Origin: Spirosoma sp.
Lineage (GTDB): Bacteria > Bacteroidota > Bacteroidia > Cytophagales > Spirosomataceae
Assembly (NCBI GenBank): GCA_014377625.1
Contig: JACMPG010000167.1
Location: forward strand, 1 to 32,989
DNA length: 32,989 bases
Direction: 5' to 3'
The notes beneath the pieces were generated by a model that was not told where the DNA came from, did no database searches, and worked only from the letters and a program-made list of their open reading frames with translations. The position numbers were made by a program, and so were the translations under genes. Of the stretch, positions 15,650-25,778 are shown piece after piece (the first letter of the stretch is position 1; every line of letters starts with the position of its first letter).

Positions 15650-18600
15650 ATGAAACAGATCAACTATATACTGCTGCTGCTGCTGCCCGCGCTTTCGTTT
15701 GGGCAGGCGGTGCGCTTATCCGATAAGCCCGACCAGTTTCTGGATGAGGTACAGAAATTGATGGCAACGGGCGGGTCAGCCGCCGTGCGGGCGGGTACCA
15801 ACCTGCAAACGATCTGGTCGGAAAACCGCTTGTCGGTTCCGCAGCAACAGCGCGTTATGGCCCTGAGTCGGCGTATGAACCAGAAACGGCTACAGCCCGC
15901 CCCTTACTTTGCACCGTTTTATGACGCACTCTATCATGCCATCTACACCCAGAAACCGGCCGTGTCGCCTGCCGACATCGACGGACTGCTGACGGTGGTC
16001 GAGAAACTGTTTGAGACGCTTGAGGCCAAAGCATTTGGTCGGACGCTCGAAACTATCCGGCAGTTTCTGGACCGGCGGTTGCTCTATAGCGGCAACGTGA
16101 ACAAACTTTACGCGCTGGGCGGTACGTTCCAGTTTCGGTTTGTAGAAGACGTGCAGAAACTGGCCGCTTCGGGTGCCGCGCTCTCAGCCGCCGACTCAGT
16201 AGCCCTGGCTAAGGCAGACGCCGAAAAATCGCGCTTCGATGGCTGGGATGACCTGCCCTCACCTGACTCGGCCAACCGTCAGCCGCGCCAGGTGGGGCCA
16301 CGTTATATTCCGCAGCGACGGGCCATTCCGACGGTTTCTGGTGCGGTGATTTCGGTCAAAGACGTGCTTCTGACGATGGTTGCCTTCGGCGATTCGGCGG
16401 TGCTGAGAAATACGGGTGGCGATTTGCTGATTAAAGACGGTGTGTTTGTGGGTAAAGGCGGCAAATTCACGTGGGAGACAGCGGGTCGGCCCGATGTGTT
16501 CGTCACCCTCGCCGATTACTCCATGAACACGGCCAACCCGCGTTTACTGGCCGATGATGTGACGCTGACCTATGAGAAAGCCAAACCCCTTATCGGTACG
16601 TTCGAGTACCTCGCCCGGAAGCACAACGGTCCGGCAGTATATCCGCGTTTTTTGTCGTGGCAGAGCGACGTGCTGATTCCTGATTTGGGCAAAGACATTG
16701 ACTATCGGGGTGGACTGGCTCTGGCGGGTGCGCAGATGGTTGGCTCGTCGGCGAGTGGGCAGCCGGCGGTGCTTATTGTGAAAAATGGGGGCAAGCCAGT
16801 TTTTAAAGTCAGCAGCCGCCGGTTCGATTTTGGTGGTGACACCACAGGAACCGGCGCGAAACCTATCATCTCGGCGAAAGTAGCGGCCTTCGTGGGCTAC
16901 ATCGACGCCGATTCCCTGACGCATCCCGCCGTGCAGTTCCGCTTCGACAAAGCCGGGCGCGTGGCCTGGCTTAACCGGCTGGAACGGTCGCAGTATGCGC
17001 GGGTGCCGTACAAAGATTCGTACCACAAATTCTTTATTCAGCCCGAAGTGGTGCGCTGGGACGTGCCGCGCCAGAAGGTCGATTTTTATCAGGTAGGTGC
17101 CAAAAACGAGGTGCCGGTACGGTTCGAGTCGTTCGATTATTTCCTGCCCCAGCGCTACACCGACCTGACCGTCGATTACGGGTTTCACCCAATGCAGATT
17201 GTCGCCAATTTCATCTCGACCAAAAAGCAGCAGACGTTTCTGGACGATGAAATTGTGCAGTTTCAGCCGCGCGTCAATGCCAACTCCCTGCGCGGATCGC
17301 TAAACCGGATGGTGCTGGAAGGCTATCTTGACCGCGATGCACTCGGTAATCTGCGCCTGAGCCAGAAAGGCGCGCTGTACGTGCTGGCTTACGTGGGTAA
17401 GCGCGATTACGACAACTTCCAGGTTCAGTCGACGTTTAACTCGACCGACAGCGTCAAGAACGCGAGTATCAATCTGACCGACAAAATTCTGACCATCCGG
17501 GGGGTGAACGGCTTCGTTATTTCCGATTCGCTCAAAATCTACGGCGTCCCGTCCGATAAAACGCTGCGGGTGGGCAAAGGCCGGAATTTTACGCTCAACG
17601 GGCAGCTCAAAGCCGGAACCCTGCGCTACGCCGGGCGCGATATGCAGTTCGATTACGACAAGTTCGCTATGAACCTCAACAAAATCGACTCCATTACCTT
17701 TTCAGCGCAGAAGTTGGCCGCGCAGGGTAAAAACGGCGAAGTAGGGGGCGACATCAAATACGACAATCCGGGTACGGTATATCTGGGCAGTGCGGAAAAC
17801 CGGTCGGGCCAGATTAAGGGCAAGAAAACCACGCAGCGGCTCGTGATGCCGCAAGGTATGACGGTTTATTTCGACCAGCCCGTGCGAGGTAATCTGGTGT
17901 ATAACAAAAAAGTCTATTTCAAGATACCGGCTATCGACAACGACAGTATTGGCAAGGGCGATATTTCGTTCATCGGTACGTTCTATTCCGACGGTATTTT
18001 TCCGCCGTTCAAGGCCACACTCGAAACCATGCCCGACAATACGCTGGGTTTTGTGCAGAAGGCCCCAACAACGCCCCTGCCGCTTTACGGGGGCAAATCG
18101 ACCGTAAAACTAACCAGCGATATTACGATGGATAAAAGCGGGCTGCGGGCCGAGGGGGTACTCAGTCATCTCACCGCCAGCCTCAATACGCAGGGCGTCC
18201 TGTTCATGACCGATTCGCTACTGGCTTCCGGCGACAAGGGTGAGATTAAAGAGGGCGTTTCCGGGAAGGCCTATTACCCGGAGGTGGCCCTGAACGATTA
18301 CAGCCTGAAATGGTGGCCCAAAGCCGACAGCATGGTGATTTCTACGAAGAAAAACAGCGTTAGCCTGTACGGAGCCACCACCAATCTGGACGGTAATCTG
18401 GTTGTGCGTTCAACGGGGCTGTTCGGCAACGGTACGCTGCGCCGGAAAGACTCCGAAGCCGTTTCCAAAACCATCAAATTCAACAAAGAAGGCTTCACCG
18501 CCGACAGAGCGAGTTTTACGATTCTGTCGGGTCGGGCCGGTACCGTGGCCGATAGTAAGCCAGTATTGGTCGGTACGGGTATCGAAGTGGACTTCAACCA

Positions 18601-20860
18601 GACCAAAGGGCTGGTTGGGCTGGCCATCAATCAGGACGAGCAGACGCTGGAAGATACGGTGAGTGCCTCGCTGGAGTTTCCGTTTGCGGCTTATAAAACC
18701 AGTATCAGCCGGGCGCAGTGGAACATAAACGCCAAAACCATCGCCATGAAAGCGGGTACCATCCCCACCCCGGCTTCGCCCGCCAAAGCCGTTGCCAACC
18801 GTAATCTGAAAGTTACCGCCAAACTAAACCCGGCGTCGGTGGTGGCCGAAGCAAAGCCGAACGGGCCGAAAACGGGTATTTTCACGGCTACGGCTCAGGA
18901 ACAGGAAGGGCTGACGTTTGCCGGGGCTGCCGCGCTGTACGACATCGACAAGATGACACTCAACATCAGTGGGGTGCCGTTTGTTACCTCTGCCGATGCC
19001 CGGATTTATCCCGATAAAGGATTGGTAACTATCAAACGCAACGGCGATATGCTGGCCTTCAGAAATGCCCGGCTCGAACTGGATACGGTGAGTCTGTTCC
19101 ACAAACTACGCAACGGCAATATCCAGGTTTTGTCGCGGACGCGCTTTGCGGGCGATGCCAGTTACCAATATCCGACGATGAAGGGCGATACGGCCATCAT
19201 TAAGATGCAGAGTTTTGAACTGAACGAAGCTCCTGCCGTGGCTGGTGCCACCCTCACGGCGGATACGAAACGGGGCGGTCGTCGGTCGGCCAAGGCTAAA
19301 GAGACCGGTAAGGCGTATTTTACCACCGCCCGCGCTGAGGTGAGCGAACTGGACAACCTGCAACTGGCTCCCAAACTGCTATACAAGGGAACCATTACAA
19401 TGCGGGCACCCGAAAAAGACCTCGCGCTCGATGGGTTTATTAAACCGGCCCTTAAAAAGCGACGAAACTTAGTGGGCGACTGGTTGCCATTCAAAGAAAA
19501 AGTAGCCGAACGCCTGGAGATAAAGGTCGATAAGAACCTGAAGAATGAAGGGCAACAGCCGCTGGTGGTGGGTATTCACTTCGGTGTAAACGGCACGTTG
19601 TACCCCACGTTCCTGTCGCCGAAAGAAGACCCCCGCGACCCGGATTTGTTTACGGCTACCGGGGTGATGCGCTACGACGACAAAGCCAGTGTCTACCGCA
19701 TTACACCATCAATGGAGGCCGTGTCGGCGGAGAAAGGCAGGGGTAAAGTAAAGCAAGGCGCAGTGACTGAACTGACCGCCGTGGCAGACGAAGACAACGA
19801 AAATGCGTTTACCTTCAGCGATGCGCGGGGGTTGATGACCTACAAAGGCAAACTCAATCTCTTTAACACTGACCCCACGCCGTATTTGCTGGCGGCTGGT
19901 TCGGCAAAGGTCAACATTGATAGTGCGCTGTACCGGTTCAATACGCTAATGGCGTTCAGCTTCCCCGTGCCGGAACCCATTACCACCAGCATTGCCAGCA
20001 AACTCATCACGACTAATCAGGACGAAGGCAACGACGAAGCCGCCGATGATGACCTGAACCGACTCTCAGACAAGCTGTTGCCGCTGATTGGACAGGCCGC
20101 CGTGGATGCGTACCGCACTAAAGCACAGAATGCACACGCCCCCCTCAACACGGCCTCGCCCAAACTGAATGCGGCCATCGTGCTGGCTAACGCTAATCTG
20201 CGCTGGTCGGATAAGTACAATGCGTTCTACAGCATCGGTAAACTCGGCGTGTCGAACATGGGTACCGCCGACATCAACGCACAGATGGACGGCTTGCTCG
20301 AAATCAGGAAAGGGGCGGGGGGCGATGAGATGAGCCTGTTGCTGGAATCGTCGCCCGATGTCTGGACCTTTTACGATTACAAACCGGGCAACGGTCCCGG
20401 CGCGCTGGGTCAACTGGCCATCGTGACCTCTGAGCAGGACATCAACGATAAACTCACGGCAGGTTCTAAAAATAGCGGCAAGGCAACGCTGGAAGTTGTA
20501 CCGGCCACGCCCTACGAGAAAGAGCAGTTTGTGGACCGCTATCTGGACCAGTATAAGACCCGCGCCAAAGCGGCCCCCCGCCCGAAGAAGCAGCAACCCA
20601 AACCCGCTACCCCAACCGCGGCTACGCCGACCGTTGCCAGCACCGACCCGAACGACGAAACCGGCGAAGAACCCGTAGCGGAGGAAACGACAACGGTAAC
20701 TACGGATGCAGCAACCCGGGCAACGAAAACGGCTAAAACCAGCCCGAAAGCGACCGATAAAAAAGGGAAGCTACCCGCCAAACCTGCGCCGAAAGTAGCG
20801 GTCAAAGAAGCCCCGAAACCCGAGAAGAAAGACAAAGAAGCTGAACGCGAAGGGTTTTGA
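15650..20860 (+). CDS. 1736-residue exported protein of unknown function
   Basis: I do not recognise this protein. It starts with a signal peptide (MKQINYILLLLLPALSFGQ). A helical region runs to about residue 180. A very long beta-rich region follows (about 220-1500), with recurring short strands, Gly turns and DSL/DSI segments such as SDSLKIYGVPSDKTLRVGKG. At about 540-580 a segment (SLRGSLNRMVLEGYLDRDAL, then GNLRLSQKG) resembles a winged helix. The last 100 residues (from about 1635) are a low-complexity Lys/Pro/Thr/Ala tail. There is no lipobox, no transmembrane helix beyond the signal, and no recognisable outer-membrane barrel end. It should be periplasmic or surface-exposed. It probably has its own promoter and ends before a 38-bp-arm hairpin. 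Codon use matches its neighbours. Confidence 0.85.
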   Translation: MKQINYILLLLLPALSFGQAVRLSDKPDQFLDEVQKLMATGGSAAVRAGTNLQTIWSENRLSVPQQQRVMALSRRMNQKRLQPAPYFAPFYDALYHAIYTQKPAVSPADIDGLLTVVEKLFETLEAKAFGRTLETIRQFLDRRLLYSGNVNKLYALGGTFQFRFVEDVQKLAASGAALSAADSVALAKADAEKSRFDGWDDLPSPDSANRQPRQVGPRYIPQRRAIPTVSGAVISVKDVLLTMVAFGDSAVLRNTGGDLLIKDGVFVGKGGKFTWETAGRPDVFVTLADYSMNTANPRLLADDVTLTYEKAKPLIGTFEYLARKHNGPAVYPRFLSWQSDVLIPDLGKDIDYRGGLALAGAQMVGSSASGQPAVLIVKNGGKPVFKVSSRRFDFGGDTTGTGAKPIISAKVAAFVGYIDADSLTHPAVQFRFDKAGRVAWLNRLERSQYARVPYKDSYHKFFIQPEVVRWDVPRQKVDFYQVGAKNEVPVRFESFDYFLPQRYTDLTVDYGFHPMQIVANFISTKKQQTFLDDEIVQFQPRVNANSLRGSLNRMVLEGYLDRDALGNLRLSQKGALYVLAYVGKRDYDNFQVQSTFNSTDSVKNASINLTDKILTIRGVNGFVISDSLKIYGVPSDKTLRVGKGRNFTLNGQLKAGTLRYAGRDMQFDYDKFAMNLNKIDSITFSAQKLAAQGKNGEVGGDIKYDNPGTVYLGSAENRSGQIKGKKTTQRLVMPQGMTVYFDQPVRGNLVYNKKVYFKIPAIDNDSIGKGDISFIGTFYSDGIFPPFKATLETMPDNTLGFVQKAPTTPLPLYGGKSTVKLTSDITMDKSGLRAEGVLSHLTASLNTQGVLFMTDSLLASGDKGEIKEGVSGKAYYPEVALNDYSLKWWPKADSMVISTKKNSVSLYGATTNLDGNLVVRSTGLFGNGTLRRKDSEAVSKTIKFNKEGFTADRASFTILSGRAGTVADSKPVLVGTGIEVDFNQTKGLVGLAINQDEQTLEDTVSASLEFPFAAYKTSISRAQWNINAKTIAMKAGTIPTPASPAKAVANRNLKVTAKLNPASVVAEAKPNGPKTGIFTATAQEQEGLTFAGAAALYDIDKMTLNISGVPFVTSADARIYPDKGLVTIKRNGDMLAFRNARLELDTVSLFHKLRNGNIQVLSRTRFAGDASYQYPTMKGDTAIIKMQSFELNEAPAVAGATLTADTKRGGRRSAKAKETGKAYFTTARAEVSELDNLQLAPKLLYKGTITMRAPEKDLALDGFIKPALKKRRNLVGDWLPFKEKVAERLEIKVDKNLKNEGQQPLVVGIHFGVNGTLYPTFLSPKEDPRDPDLFTATGVMRYDDKASVYRITPSMEAVSAEKGRGKVKQGAVTELTAVADEDNENAFTFSDARGLMTYKGKLNLFNTDPTPYLLAAGSAKVNIDSALYRFNTLMAFSFPVPEPITTSIASKLITTNQDEGNDEAADDDLNRLSDKLLPLIGQAAVDAYRTKAQNAHAPLNTASPKLNAAIVLANANLRWSDKYNAFYSIGKLGVSNMGTADINAQMDGLLEIRKGAGGDEMSLLLESSPDVWTFYDYKPGNGPGALGQLAIVTSEQDINDKLTAGSKNSGKATLEVVPATPYEKEQFVDRYLDQYKTRAKAAPRPKKQQPKPATPTAATPTVASTDPNDETGEEPVAEETTTVTTDAATRATKTAKTSPKATDKKGKLPAKPAPKVAVKEAPKPEKKDKEAEREGF

Positions 20861-20877
20861 TCTGCTTTGTTATCCCA

Positions 20878-20965
20878 TTTTTGTCATGCTGACGAAGGAA
20901 GCACCTCTATCGCAAATTATAATCCGCTTGCGATAAAGATGCTTCCTTCGTCAGCATGACAAAAA
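20878..20965. repeat. Long hairpin (38-bp arms) between convergent large genes
   Basis: Arms 20878-20915 and 20928-20965 pair with only two mismatches: a perfect outer 26 bp, then four positions with two matches, then a perfect inner 8 bp. The loop is 12 bases. The outer ends are TTTTTGTCATGC and its complement, so U-runs flank the stem on both strands and bidirectional termination is plausible. The size and symmetry also fit a small palindromic dispersed repeat or MITE. Confidence 0.8.
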
Positions 20966-20979
20966 ATACTGTCGCTACG

Positions 20980-21007
20980 GCTGTTCGGGAGGTACGTCCC
21001 GAACAGC
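20980..21007 (-). terminator. 11-bp perfect hairpin after the FG-GAP lipoprotein gene
   Basis: GCTGTTCGGGA (20980-20990) and TCCCGAACAGC (20997-21007) pair perfectly around a 6-base loop. The hairpin is 5 bases past the TGA (21015-21013) of the minus-strand gene, just ahead of the larger palindrome at 20878-20965, which supplies a T-run. Confidence 0.65.
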
Positions 21008-21012
21008 ACCCA

Positions 21013-24000
21013 TCAATACCGTTTCACGATGCTTTGCCCCGGCAGCAGCCACACGCCCCGCGCCGATTGGGAGTAGAACGACGAGCCGAAATACACCTCC
21101 TGCCGACGGACTTTGCCGTTTTTCAGTTTGATGTCTACCGCCCGTGTTTTGGCATCTACCGGCGTAAACGTCAGTGGTTTCGGTACGGACAGGATGCGCA
21201 GCGGCCCCCGGTTCTGCGACACGGCGATGCGGCATTTTCCGTTCACGTCGGGGAAATCGACAATGGCTTTGGCGTTGCCGGGAATGTAGAATCCACTTTG
21301 CTGTATGCTCATGGGTATGAAATGGCCTTTGCCATCACCCCGCAGGACTAAGCCGTCGAAGGCGTCGCTGCGTCCGGCCACGAGGTCACTACCGTAATCG
21401 TTACCCACCAGAACCGCGTCTAAGTTGCCGTCGCCATCTACATCCTGCGCCAGCATTCCGAACACGGGAGCCATCTGCGCGGGCATCGGCAGCGGACGAA
21501 TCGCGAATTTGCCATTGCCCTGATTTTCGATATAGCTACTCGGTGTGTAGTTAACCGTGAGTTTCAGAGCCTGGTTGCGTTCATCTTCGGTCAGAATCTG
21601 GCTCATCGTGGCCTTGCCAATGGCGTTGTACTCCACGTACCGTTTTCTAATGCCAACCATCTGCCGCACCATGTCGTCCAGCCCAAAATACGGGTACTCG
21701 TCGTACTGCCCCTTCTGATTCTTGAAATAGACCGACGTAAAGGCATCGTAAAAGCCGTTGTTGTCGAAGTCGCCCGCGTACATGCGCACGGGGCGGTCGG
21801 GGGTGGCCCGGAGCAAGGTGTTTTGGCCGAGGTTTCCGGCGAGATAATCTATGTCGCCGTCGTTGTCGAAATCGCCGGGAGTCAGGCTGTTCCAGAATCC
21901 GTTTTTGTCGGAAATGCCCGCTACGGTCAGCGGTTCAAATTTGCCGCCTACGTTACGCAGCAGGGTAGGGGCTTCCCACTCGCCCACCAGCATGAGGTCG
22001 GTTTGTCCGTCGTTGTCGAAATCTGTCCAGAGTGCGTCGCAGGTCAGGCCGCCTGTGAGGAGCGACGGCGCCTGTTTTGCCGTGACATCCGAAAAATGTC
22101 CTTTACCGTCGTTTTGCAGCAGGAAAGACCGCACCGGAGCCGGATACTTGCCGGGTTCTACGCGCCCACCCACAAACAAATCCAGATCGCCATCCAGGTC
22201 AACGTCAGCCGCTTTCACGCACGACCCGCTGATGCCGGTTTTAGGCAGTGCATTCTGAGCAATGGTAAACGTACCGCGTCCATCGTTGAGATAAAGCCTG
22301 TGCGCCAGTGCCTCATCACGTTTGTCGGGCGCAAACTCGGTGCTGCCGCTTACGGCGTACAGGTCCAGGTCGCCATCGCCATCGGCATCGAACAGCAGCA
22401 GCCCGGCATCTTCAGATAATTTGGTTGGTAGTGCGCGTATTACAAATTTTCCGTTGGCCTGTTGCAGCAGCAGGTTAGCCGCCCGGTTGGCACTACCGCC
22501 CACAACCATGTCCTGTGTACCGTCGTTGTTAACGTCGCCCACGGCCAGCGCAGGGCCGTATTCGGAGAGTTTGTGCAGGATGAGTTTCTGGCTGTTGAAG
22601 TCGATGAAATCGGTTTCCTCGTGCCGGTAGGTCATACCCAGCGAGTCGGTTATGTCGTGGAGCAGAGTTGCCGGAGCCGTTGCCATCGTGTTGGACGGTC
22701 CGGGTCGTGCATCAGAAATTTTGACGGTTAAAACCTGATCGGTCTTTACGCCCGGCAAAATCTGCACGCGACCGTCGGGCCAGGTGATGGTCAGATTTTG
22801 AATCGTTTTCGCGTTGCCCAGGCCCAGATGTGCCACCGGCTCCACACTCGACAGGTAGCCTCGGTAGGGCGTGTGGTCGTAAAATTCGCGGTGTCCGTTG
22901 GGTAGCTCGTAGGTCAGCGTTGCGCCCAGCCCCATCGGGTTGGCCCCATCGCCCACGAACTTCACCCGCAGGTAATGCGTGTTTTCCGGCTTCTTATCGC
23001 TTAGTGTATTCCGGTAGACGAAGGCCGCGTCATTGATATTGTTAACCATATAGTCCAGGTCGCCGTCGCCGTCGAAGTCGGCATAAGCGGCCCCGTTGGA
23101 GAAACTTGGCTCATTCATGCCCCAGCGGTTGGTTTCGTTGGCAAACGTGCCATCGCCCCGGCCCCGGAACGCGTAGTTACTGACCTTTACCTGCGGCATT
23201 TTCTGCGTCAACTCCTTACGCATGGCGTCGGTGAGCAGATTATTGACGCTGCTGAAATAGTTGGTGAAATCGCGGTCGGTCACGTCGCGCGGAAAACCGT
23301 TCGTCACCAGTAAATCGCGGTTGCCATCGTGATCGACATCGACCAGTAACGGACTCCAGCTCCACTCGGTTTCTGATACGCCCGCCAGCATACTGACCTC
23401 GCTGAAAACGGGAATGTTGTTCTTTGCCGTATCGGTTTTGCCGGGCCAGCCCCGATTCAGTTGCAGGGTATTGCGGGCGTATTGATGTTCGTAGCCGAGC
23501 CGGTCCCACTCCTGATGCACGAAATAGTTGCTGCCGCCCATCAGGCTTTTCTTGCGCAGGTTGTCTTCGGGCAGCATGTCCATCGCCACAATGTCGGCCA
23601 GTCCGTCGTGATTGATATCGGCGATGTCGTTGCCCATTGCCGAATAGCTCGTATGCCGGAACGCGTCGTGGGCCTGATTGGTGAACGTGCCGTTGCGGTT
23701 ATTGATGTAAAAAACGTCTTTCGTGGCGAAGTCGTTGGTCACGTAAATATCTTTCCAGCCGTCGCGGTTTATGTCGCAGATGTTCAGGCCCAGCCCGAAG
23801 CCTTCGTAGGTAATACCCGCTTCTTTCGATACGTTGGTAAATACCGCATGGCCGCGCTCCGGGTCGAAATCGTTGCGGTACAGCCGGTCAACATTGGGCG
23901 AAGTACCGTCGGATTTCTGCTCGCGGAGGTTGGTGGTGATCTTCTCGTCGAAAATCTGATCTACCAAAACGTACAGGTCCAGATCGCCGTCGTTGTCGTA

Positions 24001-24558
24001 GTCGAAAAAGGCTGCGTTGGTGCTGTACGTAGTGTCGGCAATGCCGTAGTCGGCGGCCATTTCGCGGAAGCGGGGCGAGCCATTGGCATCGTTACCCTGG
24101 TTGACGTACAGCAGATTTGCCCGCCGTTCTGCCGATTTGTGCAGCGTATTGGCCACGTACAGATCCATCTTGCCATCGGCGTTCACATCAACCACCGCCA
24201 CGCCCGAACTCCACCGCCCGTTGCCCGTAACCCCCGCCGATTCGGTCACATCGCGGAAGTGCATGTCCTCGCCAGTTTCGGTTTCGTTGATGTACAGCTT
24301 GCTCGATACCTGATTACCCGCGAAGAACACGTCGGGTTTTTGGTCGCCGTTAAAATCGCCGATGCCCACGCCCCCGCCGTTGTAGATATACTGGTAGTTG
24401 AGAATGTTCAGCGAGTCGCTGTCGGTAATGGTATTGGCGAACGCAATGCCCGTATCAGCCGCGTCGAGCCGCTCAAACAGGGAGGTTTCTTTGCAGCCGG
24501 TCAGCAGGAACAGCAGCGCGAGCAGCAGGCCCGCGCTATAATATTGAAGACGTTTCAT
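21013..24558 (-). CDS. CRTAC1-type lipoprotein with 14 FG-GAP/VCBS calcium motifs and an ASPIC/UnbV domain
   Basis: An 1181-residue lipoprotein. I chose ATG 24558 because it gives a proper lipoprotein signal (MKRLQYYSAG then LLFLLTGC, C22); an in-frame ATG 22 codons upstream does not. Fourteen D-x-[DN]-x-D-G-type calcium-binding beta-propeller motifs are visible. Seven lie before (for example GDFNGDQKPD, VDVNADGKMD, YDNDGDLD) and seven after (for example GDVNNDGTQD, DADGDGDLD) an ASPIC/UnbV domain around residues 540-640 (HYLRVKFVG, ITWPDGRVQ). This suggests two propellers on the cell surface. In Bacteroidota such proteins often accompany SusC/SusD systems, but none is in this window. The ligand is unknown. 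Confidence 0.92.
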   Translation of the reverse strand: MKRLQYYSAGLLLALLFLLTGCKETSLFERLDAADTGIAFANTITDSDSLNILNYQYIYNGGGVGIGDFNGDQKPDVFFAGNQVSSKLYINETETGEDMHFRDVTESAGVTGNGRWSSGVAVVDVNADGKMDLYVANTLHKSAERRANLLYVNQGNDANGSPRFREMAADYGIADTTYSTNAAFFDYDNDGDLDLYVLVDQIFDEKITTNLREQKSDGTSPNVDRLYRNDFDPERGHAVFTNVSKEAGITYEGFGLGLNICDINRDGWKDIYVTNDFATKDVFYINNRNGTFTNQAHDAFRHTSYSAMGNDIADINHDGLADIVAMDMLPEDNLRKKSLMGGSNYFVHQEWDRLGYEHQYARNTLQLNRGWPGKTDTAKNNIPVFSEVSMLAGVSETEWSWSPLLVDVDHDGNRDLLVTNGFPRDVTDRDFTNYFSSVNNLLTDAMRKELTQKMPQVKVSNYAFRGRGDGTFANETNRWGMNEPSFSNGAAYADFDGDGDLDYMVNNINDAAFVYRNTLSDKKPENTHYLRVKFVGDGANPMGLGATLTYELPNGHREFYDHTPYRGYLSSVEPVAHLGLGNAKTIQNLTITWPDGRVQILPGVKTDQVLTVKISDARPGPSNTMATAPATLLHDITDSLGMTYRHEETDFIDFNSQKLILHKLSEYGPALAVGDVNNDGTQDMVVGGSANRAANLLLQQANGKFVIRALPTKLSEDAGLLLFDADGDGDLDLYAVSGSTEFAPDKRDEALAHRLYLNDGRGTFTIAQNALPKTGISGSCVKAADVDLDGDLDLFVGGRVEPGKYPAPVRSFLLQNDGKGHFSDVTAKQAPSLLTGGLTCDALWTDFDNDGQTDLMLVGEWEAPTLLRNVGGKFEPLTVAGISDKNGFWNSLTPGDFDNDGDIDYLAGNLGQNTLLRATPDRPVRMYAGDFDNNGFYDAFTSVYFKNQKGQYDEYPYFGLDDMVRQMVGIRKRYVEYNAIGKATMSQILTEDERNQALKLTVNYTPSSYIENQGNGKFAIRPLPMPAQMAPVFGMLAQDVDGDGNLDAVLVGNDYGSDLVAGRSDAFDGLVLRGDGKGHFIPMSIQQSGFYIPGNAKAIVDFPDVNGKCRIAVSQNRGPLRILSVPKPLTFTPVDAKTRAVDIKLKNGKVRRQEVYFGSSFYSQSARGVWLLPGQSIVKRY

Positions 24559-24746
24559 CGGATCAATAACGAACTGCCCCGGTGGTATAGCAGGCAGAAC
24601 AGTTTGCAATTTACGAAGATACATCGGTACAGTACTGTGGCTCTTTCGCCAAAAAGCGCGGCTTACTCCCCAACCATCGCTACGCCGGTACCTTCGGCGA
24701 TGGTGGGTGTCTGCCCGGATCGTTGTCTCGCTTACTTCCGATGGTT

Positions 24747-25778
24747 TTATCGGGTAGCCAGCAGTTCGTTGACCAGAACGGGCGAACCGACGTACAGTGC
24801 CGATCGCTGGTGCAGTTCGGTGGGTGTTACGTCCAGCACCGCCTGTTGCCCGTCAGAAGCCTGCCCACCGGCCTGTTCGGCAATGAATCCCATCGGAAAG
24901 CATTCGTACAGCAGCCTGAGTTTGCCGAACGGCGTTTTCTGGGTGGGTGGATATAGATAAATGCCACCCTTGATCAGATTGCGGTGGAAATCAGCCACCA
25001 GCGACCCGATGTATCGACTCGTCAGCCGACGCTGCCGACAGGTGTGCAGGTACGTCTGTACGTAGTCCGGATAGTCGGCCATGTTGCCATCGTTGCATGA
25101 AAAAATAGATCCGGTTCGTAGCTGCTGCATCGTTGCGTGGGAGAGAATATATTCGCCCAGCGAGTGATCGAGCGTGAAGCCGTTGACGCCCTGCCCGGTC
25201 GTAAAAATTAGAATAGTGGATGAGCCGTAGAGTACGTACCCGGCTGCTACCTGCCTGCGTCCCCCCTGAAGAAAATCGGCCACTGTTGCATCAGAACCAA
25301 CGGGCGAAATCCGGCGGTAAATAGAGAAAATAGTACCGATGGAAACGTTTACGTCAATGTTGGATGAGCCATCCAGCGGGTCGATGGCCACGACGTACTT
25401 CCCGTTGGCGTTGCCCGTCAGAATCATATCATCGTCTTCTTCGGAGATGATAGCGCAGACTTCCCCACCATTTCTCAGTGCCCGGATGAACCGGATGTTG
25501 GCAATAACGTCGAGTTTCTGCTGCGCTTCGCCCTGCACGTTATCCGTCCCGCTGGCACCCGTCACGTCGATCAGCCCCGCCCGGTTAATTTCGCGGTTAA
25601 CGATCTTACTGGCCAGAGCAATGTCGCGCAGTAACTGCGACAGCTCACCGGTAGCGAACGGGAACGCGTTCTGTTCGCGTAGAATGAATCGGTCGAGCGT
25701 CGTCCCCACCGGTAGGGCCAGTTCCGGCGGGGCTGAGCGGGGGATAGTGGGCAGCGGTGTATCGGCAAGTGAAATCAT
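24747..25778 (-). CDS. fbp: Fructose-1,6-bisphosphatase class 1
   Basis: A 343-residue FBPase that hydrolyses fructose-1,6-bisphosphate to fructose-6-phosphate, the irreversible late step of gluconeogenesis. The metal-binding signature [10 protein letters not shown] is at 133-142, with the upstream acidic pair E113-E114 (ISEED), and [11 protein letters not shown] occurs near the C-terminus. Its ATG overlaps the pckA stop as ATGA (25778-25775), so translation of the two genes is probably coupled. Together they form an operon dedicated to gluconeogenesis. Confidence 0.97.
   Translation of the reverse strand: MISLADTPLPTIPRSAPPELALPVGTTLDRFILREQNAFPFATGELSQLLRDIALASKIVNREINRAGLIDVTGASGTDNVQGEAQQKLDVIANIRFIRALRNGGEVCAIISEEDDDMILTGNANGKYVVAIDPLDGSSNIDVNVSIGTIFSIYRRISPVGSDATVADFLQGGRRQVAAGYVLYGSSTILIFTTGQGVNGFTLDHSLGEYILSHATMQQLRTGSIFSCNDGNMADYPDYVQTYLHTCRQRRLTSRYIGSLVADFHRNLIKGGIYLYPPTQKTPFGKLRLLYECFPMGFIAEQAGGQASDGQQAVLDVTPTELHQRSALYVGSPVLVNELLATR

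Noticed and set aside
24673-24704. ACCATCGC/GCGATGGT inverted repeat after fbp as a terminator
   Set aside because: Eight paired bases with a 16-base loop and no U-run; too weak to list as a terminator.
23461-24960. Plus-strand open frame of 499 codons
   Set aside because: Its length results from the GC-biased antisense of the FG-GAP repeats in the lipoprotein gene; it runs over into fbp and has no recognisable domain.
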